This document shows, piece by piece, positions 18,285 through 27,574 of a stretch of DNA of 64,000 nt. Below the pieces are notes generated by a model. It searched no databases. It was not told the DNA's origin and was given only the letters and a program-made list of their open reading frames with translations. Both the position numbers and the translations under genes were made by a program. The DNA is from Mesoflavibacter sp037029465 (lineage in GTDB: Bacteria > Bacteroidota > Bacteroidia > Flavobacteriales > Flavobacteriaceae). Position 1 is the first letter of the stretch. Every line of letters starts with the position of its first letter. The stretch spans positions 62,001 through 126,000 of the forward strand of contig NZ_JAYMEM010000003.1 in assembly GCF_037029465.1 (NCBI RefSeq). The letters are read 5' to 3'.

Positions 18285-19418
18285 TTATATAGACTTATAA
18301 GCTTCTATGACCTTGCTTTTTATTAAATCAATATCATATTCGGGTTTGATCATTTTTTGATTATATATAAAAGCTTGCTCTATTAGCTTTTGATGCTGAA
18401 ACGCATAATCAAGCTGCTTTGCAATAAGGGTTACGGATTCGCAATCATCAATCAACAAACCATTGTTTTTATCAGTAACAACTTCTTCTGTCACGCCTCC
18501 TGGATTAGATTGTATCGGAAAAGCTCCCATACAAATAGCCTCAAGCAACGTATTTGGCATCCCATCACTATTACTATTTCCTATATACAATAAAGCTTGC
18601 CCCATAAGCTTCATAATATCTTCATGGGGTAAAAAAGCAGACCTCACAAACACCTTAAAACTATAACTAGGCTCATAAATTTTAAGATAGTCAACAACGT
18701 CTGGATCTGCACCAAATATTACTACGTGATAATCTTTTAACATTTCTGAAATGTCTTGCAAAGCCTTTAATACGGGTATGGCTCGACCAGAACGTCCTTG
18801 GTAGCCTTTAACTAAAATTACAGAGCGCTCAGAAACTGGTTTTGCATATTGATTATAGCTATCAAAATCAAATCCACCTCCACCAGGAAACACTCCTAAA
18901 AATATCCCTCTAAACCCTAAATCTTTGGCTATTTGATAATCTCGCTTACAATCGGTAAACAAATAATCAACACGTTGTAACACTCGTTTTATATCTTTTA
19001 GATAGGTAGGTAAGTTCTTAAAATAAAACAAATCACTACCCCAAGAAGAATATACCCATTTTGTGTGTTTATGTCGCTCCATAACCTCTACGATAGGTGT
19101 AGCTGCTACATATAATGCAAAACTATGTACCACGTCAGGTTGTACATCTTTTAAATAAGATTCAAAAACAACAGCAGTGTCATTACTAAATAAACGTTGT
19201 AATACCTTATGTAAAACTGGTATGCGTTTTTTAAAAAAAGTACGTCCAGGATAATTCCATTTCAACTTCCAATTTACTTTCTGTTGTACCCAAGGCAACT
19301 TAGTATTTTTATCTGTACCATGCACATTAAACCAGTACACATCAAAACCAGCGTGCTCTAACTGAGAGACCCATCGGGTAACATGTATAGAGGGCATAGA
19401 TACAATTAAAAGTTTCAT
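18285..19418 (-). CDS. GT4-family glycosyltransferase
   Basis: 377 aa. N-terminus LIVSMPSIHVTRWVSQL resembles the GT4 subgroup that opens with an H-x-x-R-W motif. The middle contains YSSWGSDLFYF (about 123-133), and the donor domain has SDGMPNTLLEAICMGAFPIQ (about 292-311), with Asp in place of the first Glu of EX7E. Spaced 10 bp before the sulfotransferase and 3 bp after the GT2 gene upstream, in one operon. Specificity unknown. Confidence 0.88.
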   Translation of the reverse strand: MKLLIVSMPSIHVTRWVSQLEHAGFDVYWFNVHGTDKNTKLPWVQQKVNWKLKWNYPGRTFFKKRIPVLHKVLQRLFSNDTAVVFESYLKDVQPDVVHSFALYVAATPIVEVMERHKHTKWVYSSWGSDLFYFKNLPTYLKDIKRVLQRVDYLFTDCKRDYQIAKDLGFRGIFLGVFPGGGGFDFDSYNQYAKPVSERSVILVKGYQGRSGRAIPVLKALQDISEMLKDYHVVIFGADPDVVDYLKIYEPSYSFKVFVRSAFLPHEDIMKLMGQALLYIGNSNSDGMPNTLLEAICMGAFPIQSNPGGVTEEVVTDKNNGLLIDDCESVTLIAKQLDYAFQHQKLIEQAFIYNQKMIKPEYDIDLIKSKVIEAYKSI

Positions 19419-19421
19419 AAA

Positions 19422-20489
19422 TTATAATCTAATAGTAAAAACAATAATAGCAGCTTGTTGATTAAAGCTATAGCTGTAAGCACAACCTCTTAAACTTGTA
19501 ATAAAGGTTTCCAATAGCAAATCATTTACAGCTTGCATACTCAAAAAAGGAATAGTTTTCTTACCTAAAAAGCCTTTCACCTGCTCTTTAAAAGACTTAT
19601 AATTAACATCTACACTTACAGTTACTTTTAAAGTTTGATTAGTTGTTTGTAATAACACATTATTAACAAACCCTTTAATATCAGACACTTTGTTTGTTAA
19701 CGTATAAGTAGCATCAACGGTTTGTAAAGCTTTATACATACCGTAATTATAATCCCCGTACTTAAAATTAAGATTTACTTTTGTTTTTTTAGAGGCTTTA
19801 GTAAATGCTAAATAAGCATGATTAATTTGTTCTAAAGAAGAATGAAATGGTGCAGTACTTGTAACACTACGATACGCTTTGGGATGCCACTGGTGAAGCA
19901 TTAACACCTCTTGATTATAATAGTTAACAGTAACACCATTAGCTTTTAACCTCACATGCACGTCGGTATCCTCGCTACCCCAACCATGATAAAACTCGTC
20001 AAATCCATTAATCGCTTTTAAATCGTCAGTAAACATTAAAGTCATACCTGTAGCTTCTGGATTAGATCTAAAGTTAATATGGTAGTCATCAAAAGCTTTT
20101 ACGGCTTTACTCTCTGCTTCACTTAAAAAGCCAACCTGAAAGTAGGTCGCTGTTCCCTTCTGTTTAAAATTGTCTAATTGATTTATAAAATCCGGATGAT
20201 ATAACATATCTACATCCCCAATAAACACATAAGAAGTATCTACTTGCTTTAAAGCTATGTTAATAGCGCGACTTTTACACCATAACTCGCCTTCGGTTTG
20301 ACAATGTATAAGGTTTACAAAGTCGTACTCTGCACATAAATCTTGTATCAAGTCCGTGTAACTTGCGCTACTTCCGTAATTAACCAATACTACTTTAAAA
20401 AGATTACTTTTTTGATGTTGTAAGGTGTCTAGACTATGTTTTACAATCTTGATATCTCGATCTCTATATGTTAATACAATAGTAGTCAA
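19422..20489 (-). CDS. GT2 glycosyltransferase with Glyco_transf_7C-like C-terminal motif
   Basis: 355 aa. The GT-A start TTIVLTYRDRD and the metal motif GDVDML (91-96) are followed by HGWGSEDTDVHVRLKANG (168-185). This WG-x-E-D-x-D pattern is the acceptor/donor motif shared by galactosyl/N-acetylgalactosaminyl transferases and by the GalNAc-transferring part of bacterial chondroitin polymerases. That points to a Gal/GalNAc-type donor, without proof. The last 110 residues are a less conserved extension. In operon, 4 bp from the upstream GT2. Confidence 0.85.
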   Translation of the reverse strand: MTTIVLTYRDRDIKIVKHSLDTLQHQKSNLFKVVLVNYGSSASYTDLIQDLCAEYDFVNLIHCQTEGELWCKSRAINIALKQVDTSYVFIGDVDMLYHPDFINQLDNFKQKGTATYFQVGFLSEAESKAVKAFDDYHINFRSNPEATGMTLMFTDDLKAINGFDEFYHGWGSEDTDVHVRLKANGVTVNYYNQEVLMLHQWHPKAYRSVTSTAPFHSSLEQINHAYLAFTKASKKTKVNLNFKYGDYNYGMYKALQTVDATYTLTNKVSDIKGFVNNVLLQTTNQTLKVTVSVDVNYKSFKEQVKGFLGKKTIPFLSMQAVNDLLLETFITSLRGCAYSYSFNQQAAIIVFTIRL

Positions 20490-20493
20490 TAGC

Positions 20494-21522
20494 TTAACTT
20501 ATAAAATTTTCAATCTGTTTTGTTGTTAGTCCCTTCTTTTTCAATAAATACCTTTTAAAAGGTTTAAAATAAAGTAATTTTTCAAATAAAAAACGAGCTA
20601 ACTTCATTATTAAATTATCCTTGAGCAAAAAATCATTATTATTTTTTAATGGCATTTTATGCTCTATTATATCTAACGCATTATACGTTTCTAACATCCA
20701 TGATTCAATAGTGTTACCCATGTGATATGCATAATTATCATAGGTTGCTAATCGATATCCTCCAGCATCAATCACTGGTTTATCAGTATACAAAAACTCG
20801 CTATTTCCGCCCAACTTATAGTTACTATTGACTTTTGGTAAATATTTAAAAATGTCTCGTTTATATGTCCCAACAAAATGAGAGCAACCTACTACAGCCG
20901 TAACATCTTGTTTTCCTTGTAATGTAAGTATAGTATCTTTCCATTTTTCATCTAATCTAGACCAACCTATACTATTAGCAAATTTGGTTAATGCGTTCTG
21001 GTTATTAACTTCTCTAAAATAAAGACGTTTATTAAACAAGTAGCGTACCCAAATATTACTAGTCAATCTAAAATGAGTTCTAAAAACAGGTACAGGACTT
21101 ACCATTCCTGCTTTAGGAAATGCTTCAAAAACTTCAAACACTTTATCTTCCCAACCATTTAAAAACAAAACATCACCATCTGTAATAGTTATAAAGGGCT
21201 CTTCTACCGTTCTTAATACTTTCAGCAAACTATTTATTTTACCTATAGCTTCACGCTCTATAATTAATTCATCTATTAAACCTTGTTGTTGTAACTCTAA
21301 TAATTTAGAATTTATACCAGCACTACACCCATTGCTAACCACTGATATTTTAAGTTTCGTATAGGAGGTCTTATGAAGTGACTCTAAACACATACTAAAA
21401 ACATCAAACGAATCCTTGTAATATTCTGTTTCTTCAGGTATATATAAAGGTATAATAACACGGTGCATACACGGTGTTAATTTTAATAATACATCTTTAG
21501 ATATGTTATCACCTTGTCTCAA
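20494..21522 (-). CDS. GT2-family glycosyltransferase
   Basis: 342 aa. HRVIIPLYIPEETEYY (19-34) starts the GT-A fold, VVSNGCSAGINSK (about 60-72) follows, and FITITDGDVLFLNGWEDKV (about 108-126) holds the DXD. The C-terminal part is Lys/Leu-rich and probably membrane-associated. An alternative start at Met18 (before HRVIIPL) is plausible, since residues 1-17 look unlike the family start. The upstream GT4 gene ends four bases before it. Confidence 0.87.
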   Translation of the reverse strand: MRQGDNISKDVLLKLTPCMHRVIIPLYIPEETEYYKDSFDVFSMCLESLHKTSYTKLKISVVSNGCSAGINSKLLELQQQGLIDELIIEREAIGKINSLLKVLRTVEEPFITITDGDVLFLNGWEDKVFEVFEAFPKAGMVSPVPVFRTHFRLTSNIWVRYLFNKRLYFREVNNQNALTKFANSIGWSRLDEKWKDTILTLQGKQDVTAVVGCSHFVGTYKRDIFKYLPKVNSNYKLGGNSEFLYTDKPVIDAGGYRLATYDNYAYHMGNTIESWMLETYNALDIIEHKMPLKNNNDFLLKDNLIMKLARFLFEKLLYFKPFKRYLLKKKGLTTKQIENFIS

Positions 21523-21526
21523 TACA

Positions 21527-22693
21527 TTAATGTTTTATACAGTTTTTAATAGCGCTTAAATAAGCATTAAATATGTTATGTTGAGAATATTTATCTAAAT
21601 ATATCTCCCTGTTTTTTAAGGCTATAACTTCCATGTCTTTAACAGAAGTTTGATTTAATTGGTCAATAATAGGCAATAATGTTTTTACATCTTCAATATC
21701 AAACCAAAAGCTCTCTTTTATAGATTCTAATCGTTCTGGCATTGCTCCTACTTTGGTAGAGACTATTAGTTTTCCTGCCGCCATAGCTTCTATACCTACT
21801 AATGGTCCTGTTTCTTCTTTTGATGCGATAATTAGCACATCTATCTCATTAAAAAAATCATCTATAGCATGACTATCTATAAGTCCTAAATACTTCACAT
21901 TCTTACTGTTTTTTGCAATAGATAATACTTTTTCTTTTTGCGGACCATCTCCTGCTATTACCAATGGTACATCTATATCTGCAAACAATTGTGATATTTG
22001 TAGGATTTGCTTTTCTTCACTTAATCTTCCTAAATACCCATATCTTAAGGGATGTTGTTTATTTATATTCAACTGTAACAAATCCTTTTCTTTTAAAGTA
22101 CACTGGTCTATTATTTTGTAGTTATGTCTAAGGTACTTTGTAACATTATCACTATTAGACTTAGAATGATGTATAAACAAATCTACCTTTTTTAATAAAG
22201 AATTAATGTTTTTAGAAACGTTAAACACGGTACCTGTTGTTCTAATAACTATCTTAATATTATTATCAGAACAAAATAAGATTGTTTCTTTTAAAAACTG
22301 AGTACTTAATTGTACTGGCAGTATAACTAAATCATATGTTTTTAAAAGATCGTATAATACTTGTTTGCGCTTAGAATGATAATCTAAATATTTTTTAGAA
22401 AATTGATTAGACACATACCCATAGTTTTTGTTTTTAAAACCATGTTTACATGCATTTAACAAAGCTAAAATTTTTATTAATATAGAGTTGTCAAATAAAA
22501 TTTTATCTAAGGTGGTATGAGACACTTTATAAGCTATATCTTTTATAGCGAATGATCCATATGTCATATATTCAGAAGACACTATATCTACTTTATATTG
22601 ATCTAATAAAGCTCTGGCTATAATATTTACTTCTACATCTCTACCTCCAAAATCTCCAAAAGGCCCAAATATGAGTATGTTATTTTTTTTCAA
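21527..22693 (-). CDS. GT4-family glycosyltransferase
   Basis: 388 aa. NILIFGPFGDFGGRDVEVN (5-23) is the acceptor-domain Gly loop, YGYLGRLSEEKQI (about 218-230) the domain linker, and ASKEETGPLVGIEAMAAGKL (about 296-315) holds the two Glu of EX7E. It lies 1 bp downstream of the GT2 gene at 22695. Very AT-rich like its neighbours up to 31.6 kb. Specificity unknown. Confidence 0.92.
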   Translation of the reverse strand: MKKNNILIFGPFGDFGGRDVEVNIIARALLDQYKVDIVSSEYMTYGSFAIKDIAYKVSHTTLDKILFDNSILIKILALLNACKHGFKNKNYGYVSNQFSKKYLDYHSKRKQVLYDLLKTYDLVILPVQLSTQFLKETILFCSDNNIKIVIRTTGTVFNVSKNINSLLKKVDLFIHHSKSNSDNVTKYLRHNYKIIDQCTLKEKDLLQLNINKQHPLRYGYLGRLSEEKQILQISQLFADIDVPLVIAGDGPQKEKVLSIAKNSKNVKYLGLIDSHAIDDFFNEIDVLIIASKEETGPLVGIEAMAAGKLIVSTKVGAMPERLESIKESFWFDIEDVKTLLPIIDQLNQTSVKDMEVIALKNREIYLDKYSQHNIFNAYLSAIKNCIKH

Positions 22694-22694
22694 A

Positions 22695-23585
22695 CTAATA
22701 CAGACTTCTTTTTATATCTTTTAAAATCTTTATAAAAGATTGTTTAGATTTAAAACCATAGCTAATCACTAACATCAAAACCTTAAAATATTTGTAATAA
22801 TTAAACACTTTTGATTGTTTTAAAATTATTACATATGCTCTATAAAGATATTGATAAACTTTTACAGAGGTGTATTCCTTCAAATTAATACTAATGTGTT
22901 GCCAACCTTTTAAGAGCAAATCAAGCTCCTTCTTTTCTGTTAGAGTACTAGTATTAAAATCATGTATCCTATACCCTGCTAAAGTGCTATTTATTAAACT
23001 AACTTCAGGTTTTTTTTTAATTAAATCAGAAATAAAAACAGCATCATCATTTGGGGCATCTATCCATTTAATGTTTTTAATTAAGTCTTTAGGAAAAAGC
23101 CAAGCTATTGTTGCTACAAACCCACCTTTCTCACCCAATAATTCTATAACATCTAATAGATGTTTTGGCTGTTCCGTAAATAAATAGGAAAAAGGAAAAC
23201 TATAGGCTTCATTTATATGATTAGTAAATTTTTTCCATTGACATAAACCTACTGCTAGATGTTTATTATCAGCAACAAATGCCTTTAAATGCAAACTTAT
23301 TTTCTCAGGATATAAATAATCATCATAATCCAAAAATTGTATGTAGTCACCTTTAGCTATTTGAAGCGCTTCATTACGAGCATGATGACGTCCTTTTTTG
23401 GTCTCAATAAAAACCAACCTAGTATCTTTAATAGCTAAAAACTCTTCACAAGCCTTACGTGTTAAAGTATGATTACAAGCTATTATAACTTCAATATCTT
23501 TATAACTTTGTCTTAAAGCACTTAACACACAGTCTTTAAAGTAAGGTATGGTCTTATGTACTGGTATGATTATAGATACTACCAA
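22695..23585 (-). CDS. GT2-family glycosyltransferase
   Basis: 296 aa. VVSIIIPVHKTIPYFKDCV (2-20), KGRHHARNEALQIAKGDYI (about 64-82) and QFLDYDDYLYPEKI (about 83-96, DXD) are standard GT2 motifs. Its start codon overlaps the end of the neighbouring GT2 gene by 7 bp. The C-terminal 60 residues are hydrophobic/basic and may associate with the membrane. Confidence 0.9.
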   Translation of the reverse strand: MVVSIIIPVHKTIPYFKDCVLSALRQSYKDIEVIIACNHTLTRKACEEFLAIKDTRLVFIETKKGRHHARNEALQIAKGDYIQFLDYDDYLYPEKISLHLKAFVADNKHLAVGLCQWKKFTNHINEAYSFPFSYLFTEQPKHLLDVIELLGEKGGFVATIAWLFPKDLIKNIKWIDAPNDDAVFISDLIKKKPEVSLINSTLAGYRIHDFNTSTLTEKKELDLLLKGWQHISINLKEYTSVKVYQYLYRAYVIILKQSKVFNYYKYFKVLMLVISYGFKSKQSFIKILKDIKRSLY

Positions 23586-24478
23586 ATCTTTAATATTTTC
23601 TTCTTAACCTTTCTTATCTGTTTAAAAAAATAAGAAATATAAAAAACCTCTTTTATTAAATAAATTCTTTGTCTAGCATGTAGATACCAAAACAAATTTC
23701 TCATTAATAATCTTGGTAACAAAACAGCATCCTTAGTTTTTTTAGTATTGTTTTTTTGTGTGGCTTGATCTTGATGTAGTCTAAATGTTAACAGATAATC
23801 ATCTACAAAACCTACATTATAGTAAGGCATTAATCTATACCAATACTCAAAATCTAAGGTCTGACTTAATTCAGTATTAAAAAAACCTACCTTATCAAAC
23901 ACGTCTTTTCTTAATAAAACTAATGATGGTTCACCAATTTTATTATTTGGCATATCTAATAAATTTTTATCCCTTAAATAAGCTTTACCTGACATGATAC
24001 CTTCTTCAACATCTAGGCTTGCCCAGCTTTCATGTAACACACCACATTTTTTTAACCAACTTGTATAATCACTTGCATCTGTATCAAATAAAAAATCTCT
24101 TTTAGCATAAACTAATCCAACATTGTCATTAGTTTGTGCCAGTCTTACCATTTGCTCTATACAACTAGGTGCTAAAATATCATCTTGAAACAAAAACTTT
24201 ATATACTTACCGGTTGCTTTTTGCACACAAAAATTCCAATTCGCACCTATACCTTGCGGTTCATGATTAAAAATTGTTACAGGAAAATCTACACTATTTT
24301 TAAAATGCTCTACAATCTCTAGTGTATTGTCTTTAGAGGCATCATCACTAATAATAACTTCAAACTCTTTAAAAGTTTGTGCTTTTACAGAATTTAAAGC
24401 TTCACTTAAGTACTCGGCTCCATTATAAGTCGGTATACAAACCGAAACCAAAACAGTATTTACATTTGGCACACTCAT
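23579..24478 (-). CDS. GT2-family glycosyltransferase
   Basis: 299 aa. VSVCIPTYNGAEYLSEAL (11-28), VIISDDASKDNTLEIV (about 39-54), FLFQDDILAPSCIEQMV (about 94-110) with the DXD-like QDD, and FFNTELSQTLDFEYWYRL (about 199-216). This is a canonical single-domain GT2. Five bases follow the upstream GT4 stop; the gene overlaps the next GT2 by 7 bp. Confidence 0.92.
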   Translation of the reverse strand: MSVPNVNTVLVSVCIPTYNGAEYLSEALNSVKAQTFKEFEVIISDDASKDNTLEIVEHFKNSVDFPVTIFNHEPQGIGANWNFCVQKATGKYIKFLFQDDILAPSCIEQMVRLAQTNDNVGLVYAKRDFLFDTDASDYTSWLKKCGVLHESWASLDVEEGIMSGKAYLRDKNLLDMPNNKIGEPSLVLLRKDVFDKVGFFNTELSQTLDFEYWYRLMPYYNVGFVDDYLLTFRLHQDQATQKNNTKKTKDAVLLPRLLMRNLFWYLHARQRIYLIKEVFYISYFFKQIRKVKKKILKIW

Positions 24479-24483
24479 TCTAA

Positions 24484-25617
24484 TTAGTTTATTTTTTTAA
24501 TAACCTCTAGTAATTGAGGAGCAATAATATCTGGGTGAAACTGACTAAATGCTTCTGTATTAATCATACCGTGTGTCTTAACACTATCTGGATTGTTGTA
24601 ATAAAACACTATTTTTTCTGCCATTTCTTTAATATCTAAGTAAGGCACAACAAATCCACCTCCTGTTTGCTCTATAATTTCTTCTGTTCCTGTTGCGCCT
24701 TTAAAGCATACTATAGGTTTCCCTAACATCCCCACTTCTATACAAACTAAAGGAAAAGGATCTTCTCTAGAGCTCATTAAAAACACATCAAAATCATTAT
24801 AAAAACTTGTAGGGTTAGTTTGATTACCAATAAAATGCACAACATTAGTTAGATGTAACTTCCTTAAATCCTCCTCTATGGTAATACGCTCATTTTTAGA
24901 CACATCGCCTACCCAAGTAAATTTAATGTTATAATCAGGGTAATTTACTTTTATGTAATTAGCGACCAAAATAAACAAATCAGATCCTTTGCGCCAATGG
25001 GCTGTACCAGATGCACCTACATTAAAAATTTCATGTTCAATATTAGTAACCGTATTAGGTTTAACTTTAGAACACTCATAAACCCTAGTTATTTTATTTG
25101 CATCAATCTTAAATTGTTCTATAAGATTGGATTTAACAAGATTTGAAGCAGCAATAAAGTGATTAACTTGTTTATCTAAACTTGATAAATCAGGTAGCAA
25201 TTGCTTAATAACAGCATTTAACTCGTGTACATGTACTACTAATTTAGACGCATTACCATGATTAATAGTTGCTGCTATTGGCAATGCAATTACTGTATTA
25301 GCATAAACAAAGTCAAACGCTGTAGCCTGCAGTTGTGCTATAAGTAAGTCTTTTGGTGTTGGCTTAGGTTTACTTTTAAATATTTTTTTTAAAACACGTT
25401 GCGTTAGTGTTGGTGGTGGCTTTTTATAATCTTCTATTTCGTAATAATAATCAGATACAGCCTTAAAATCGGCTTCTAATAGTCCTCGTTTTAAAGACAA
25501 TACAGTAATAACCATTTTAGGATGGTGCTTTTTCAACCATTCTATAAAATGCAGTAACATCTTTGGCGCGCCTGTAAGACTTGACTCATGAGTGATGAAG
25601 AGAATATTATTAAACAT
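24484..25617 (-). CDS. GT4-family glycosyltransferase
   Basis: 377 aa. NILFITHESSLTGAPKMLLH (4-23) is the acceptor-domain loop, VGASGTAHWRKGSDLFI (about 199-215) the linker into the donor domain, and SREDPFPLVCIEVGMLGKPI (about 293-312) the donor motif, with Asp as the first acid of the EX7E spacing. Overlaps the preceding GT2 gene by 8 bp. Specificity unknown. Confidence 0.9.
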   Translation of the reverse strand: MFNNILFITHESSLTGAPKMLLHFIEWLKKHHPKMVITVLSLKRGLLEADFKAVSDYYYEIEDYKKPPPTLTQRVLKKIFKSKPKPTPKDLLIAQLQATAFDFVYANTVIALPIAATINHGNASKLVVHVHELNAVIKQLLPDLSSLDKQVNHFIAASNLVKSNLIEQFKIDANKITRVYECSKVKPNTVTNIEHEIFNVGASGTAHWRKGSDLFILVANYIKVNYPDYNIKFTWVGDVSKNERITIEEDLRKLHLTNVVHFIGNQTNPTSFYNDFDVFLMSSREDPFPLVCIEVGMLGKPIVCFKGATGTEEIIEQTGGGFVVPYLDIKEMAEKIVFYYNNPDSVKTHGMINTEAFSQFHPDIIAPQLLEVIKKIN

Positions 25618-26527
25618 ACTTTATTTTTTTTATAATTTTAAAGTACACCTCTAAAAAACGAAACTTGAAATACATTATTTTTTTTTTCTCTTTTAAACTC
25701 AAACTCATTAATATACTGTACGTTTTTATTAGCTTATTATAAATTGGTTTTTGAAAAATTTGCTCAAATAACAATTCTTTTTTTATAATCTTAAAAAACT
25801 TTATATGTTGTAAATAAGCTTTAATTAGTTTTGTATTATTACTCTTCAAACTCCCATGAATTCCACTAGAATGTATACGGTAGACAGCCATAGTATCATT
25901 TAAAACTTTAGCCTTCTGATTAGTGTTTTTTAACACATTTAAAATAACGCACAAATCACCAAATGGTATTTTTTCAAACCAACTCAAACCAAATTTAAAA
26001 CTATCTTTTCTAAACATTATTAAACAAGTTGCTAACCTATTCGCTCTTATAAAATCTTCTATTTTTAAATCTAAATTTGTATTAGGTATTATTATTTTTT
26101 CTTCTGGTTTTTTAAAATCTATTTCTTCAGCATTATGTGAGCATAAACCATATTGCTTATGTTGTTCCAAAAAATCAACCTGCTTTTGTAATTTATCAGG
26201 ATCTGTCCAATAATCATCACCTTCGCAAAGTGCTATATATTTCCCTTTTGCTGATTTTAAAGATTCAATAAAATTATAACGTCCCGTTGGTCTATCATTT
26301 ATATATATAACGTCTTTTCTGGAACGCAAAAACAACTTAATAATATCAGGAAATCTATTAGCATAATCTTGACAAGTTTCTCTTGTCCCATCACTACTTT
26401 CATCCTCTCCTAAAATAATTTCATAAGCAAAGTTTGTCTTTTGCATTAAAATGCTATCTAAACATTGTTTTATATAATCTTGATGATTATAGGTTGTTAC
26501 AACTATGCTAACTACAGGCAAAGACAT
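25610..26527 (-). CDS. GT2-family glycosyltransferase, paralogue of the gene at 16674
   Basis: 305 aa. VSIVVTTYNHQDYIKQCL (6-23), IILGEDESSDGTRETCQ (about 36-52) and ALCEGDDYWTDPDKLQKQVD (about 93-112) mirror the protein at 16674 almost motif for motif, including the GEDxS and GDDYW segments. The C-terminal tail is rich in Lys and Phe. One base separates it from the sulfotransferase-like gene upstream. Confidence 0.9.
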   Translation of the reverse strand: MSLPVVSIVVTTYNHQDYIKQCLDSILMQKTNFAYEIILGEDESSDGTRETCQDYANRFPDIIKLFLRSRKDVIYINDRPTGRYNFIESLKSAKGKYIALCEGDDYWTDPDKLQKQVDFLEQHKQYGLCSHNAEEIDFKKPEEKIIIPNTNLDLKIEDFIRANRLATCLIMFRKDSFKFGLSWFEKIPFGDLCVILNVLKNTNQKAKVLNDTMAVYRIHSSGIHGSLKSNNTKLIKAYLQHIKFFKIIKKELLFEQIFQKPIYNKLIKTYSILMSLSLKEKKKIMYFKFRFLEVYFKIIKKIKYV

Positions 26528-27574
26528 TTAATTATTGTAATATGTTTGTGGTAATTTTATATCAAGGAGTTTTTCTAAACGTAAATTAGATTCGTAAAAC
26601 AAATCCTTTAAAAATTCTCTTATCTCTGTAGGATAATCAAACTCAATTGCTTTTTTATTATCAATTTCTTTTGATAATTCAATGTGCTTATTTTTGATTC
26701 TAGCATCTTTAAATAAAACTTCATCTGCTAAATTTATCCCTAATTCAAATTTGAAATAATCTTTTAACCTATGAAAGTTCGTTGCAGTACTGTAAGCTTG
26801 ATTACCAATACCGTGATGCTCTTTAAAATTTAACTCCATCATTGTATTTAACTCTGTAATACTTAATGGTTTATTATAGTGCCCTAACTTAAAATTAAAA
26901 TCAGACAAACCTAAAATATTTGATAATCTTTTTGTTAACATGCATTCATCCCCATCGTAAATTAAATCACCTGTTGAATGACGATAATCTTCAATAGTCA
27001 AAAGTTCTATATTTTCCATACCAAAATACTTGGAATATATTTCAACTAAATAATCATATTGAAAATCGTAAATAAAGTTTCTATCTCTTGATAAATAAAT
27101 GTAATTAAGATAATTTTTGAATGTACCATAATATCCTATCTTAATAGCTTCTTTATATAGTGACTCAATAAGTTTGAATTGTTGTCTTACAATTATTATA
27201 ATTTTAGTGTCTTTTCCAAAAGACTCAAAAACTCTTCTAGCCTTTTCTTCAATTTCTATTTGGTCTGGAGTAAATGTAAAAGAGAGCAATTCTAAAGATA
27301 TACCACAAGCTTTCTTTTTAACGTTTGTTTCAAAATTTTTAAATTCTGAATTAAAAGCATTTACTATTTTTTCTTTTTGTCTATTGTATGAAAAGTTCTT
27401 ACTATACTGAAAATGATTTTCACATGCTGTAGCTATATTAGGATTAATATAATCTATATTTGAGCCTACTCCTACTCCTAGATGATGTATTTCTGGATGT
27501 TTGCTAAAAAAATCTCTTTGAAGTGTTGTTGACAGATTTTTTGGTAACCCAATATGAATGTATTTAGTTTTCAT
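26528..27574 (-). CDS. P-loop sulfotransferase-like protein (4 of 5)
   Basis: 348 aa. IHIGLPKNLSTTLQRDFF (6-23) is a PAPS-loop-like P-loop, with Asn-Leu in place of the usual Thr/Ala-Gly. IIIIVRQQFKLIESLYKEA (about 121-139) fits the 3'-phosphate-binding strand and helix with Arg and Ser. Length is greater than the other four because of an insertion (residues 40-110). The altered loop lowers certainty; it could be a diverged or inactive member. Overlaps the stop of the beta-propeller gene by one base. Confidence 0.65.
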   Translation of the reverse strand: MKTKYIHIGLPKNLSTTLQRDFFSKHPEIHHLGVGVGSNIDYINPNIATACENHFQYSKNFSYNRQKEKIVNAFNSEFKNFETNVKKKACGISLELLSFTFTPDQIEIEEKARRVFESFGKDTKIIIIVRQQFKLIESLYKEAIKIGYYGTFKNYLNYIYLSRDRNFIYDFQYDYLVEIYSKYFGMENIELLTIEDYRHSTGDLIYDGDECMLTKRLSNILGLSDFNFKLGHYNKPLSITELNTMMELNFKEHHGIGNQAYSTATNFHRLKDYFKFELGINLADEVLFKDARIKNKHIELSKEIDNKKAIEFDYPTEIREFLKDLFYESNLRLEKLLDIKLPQTYYNN

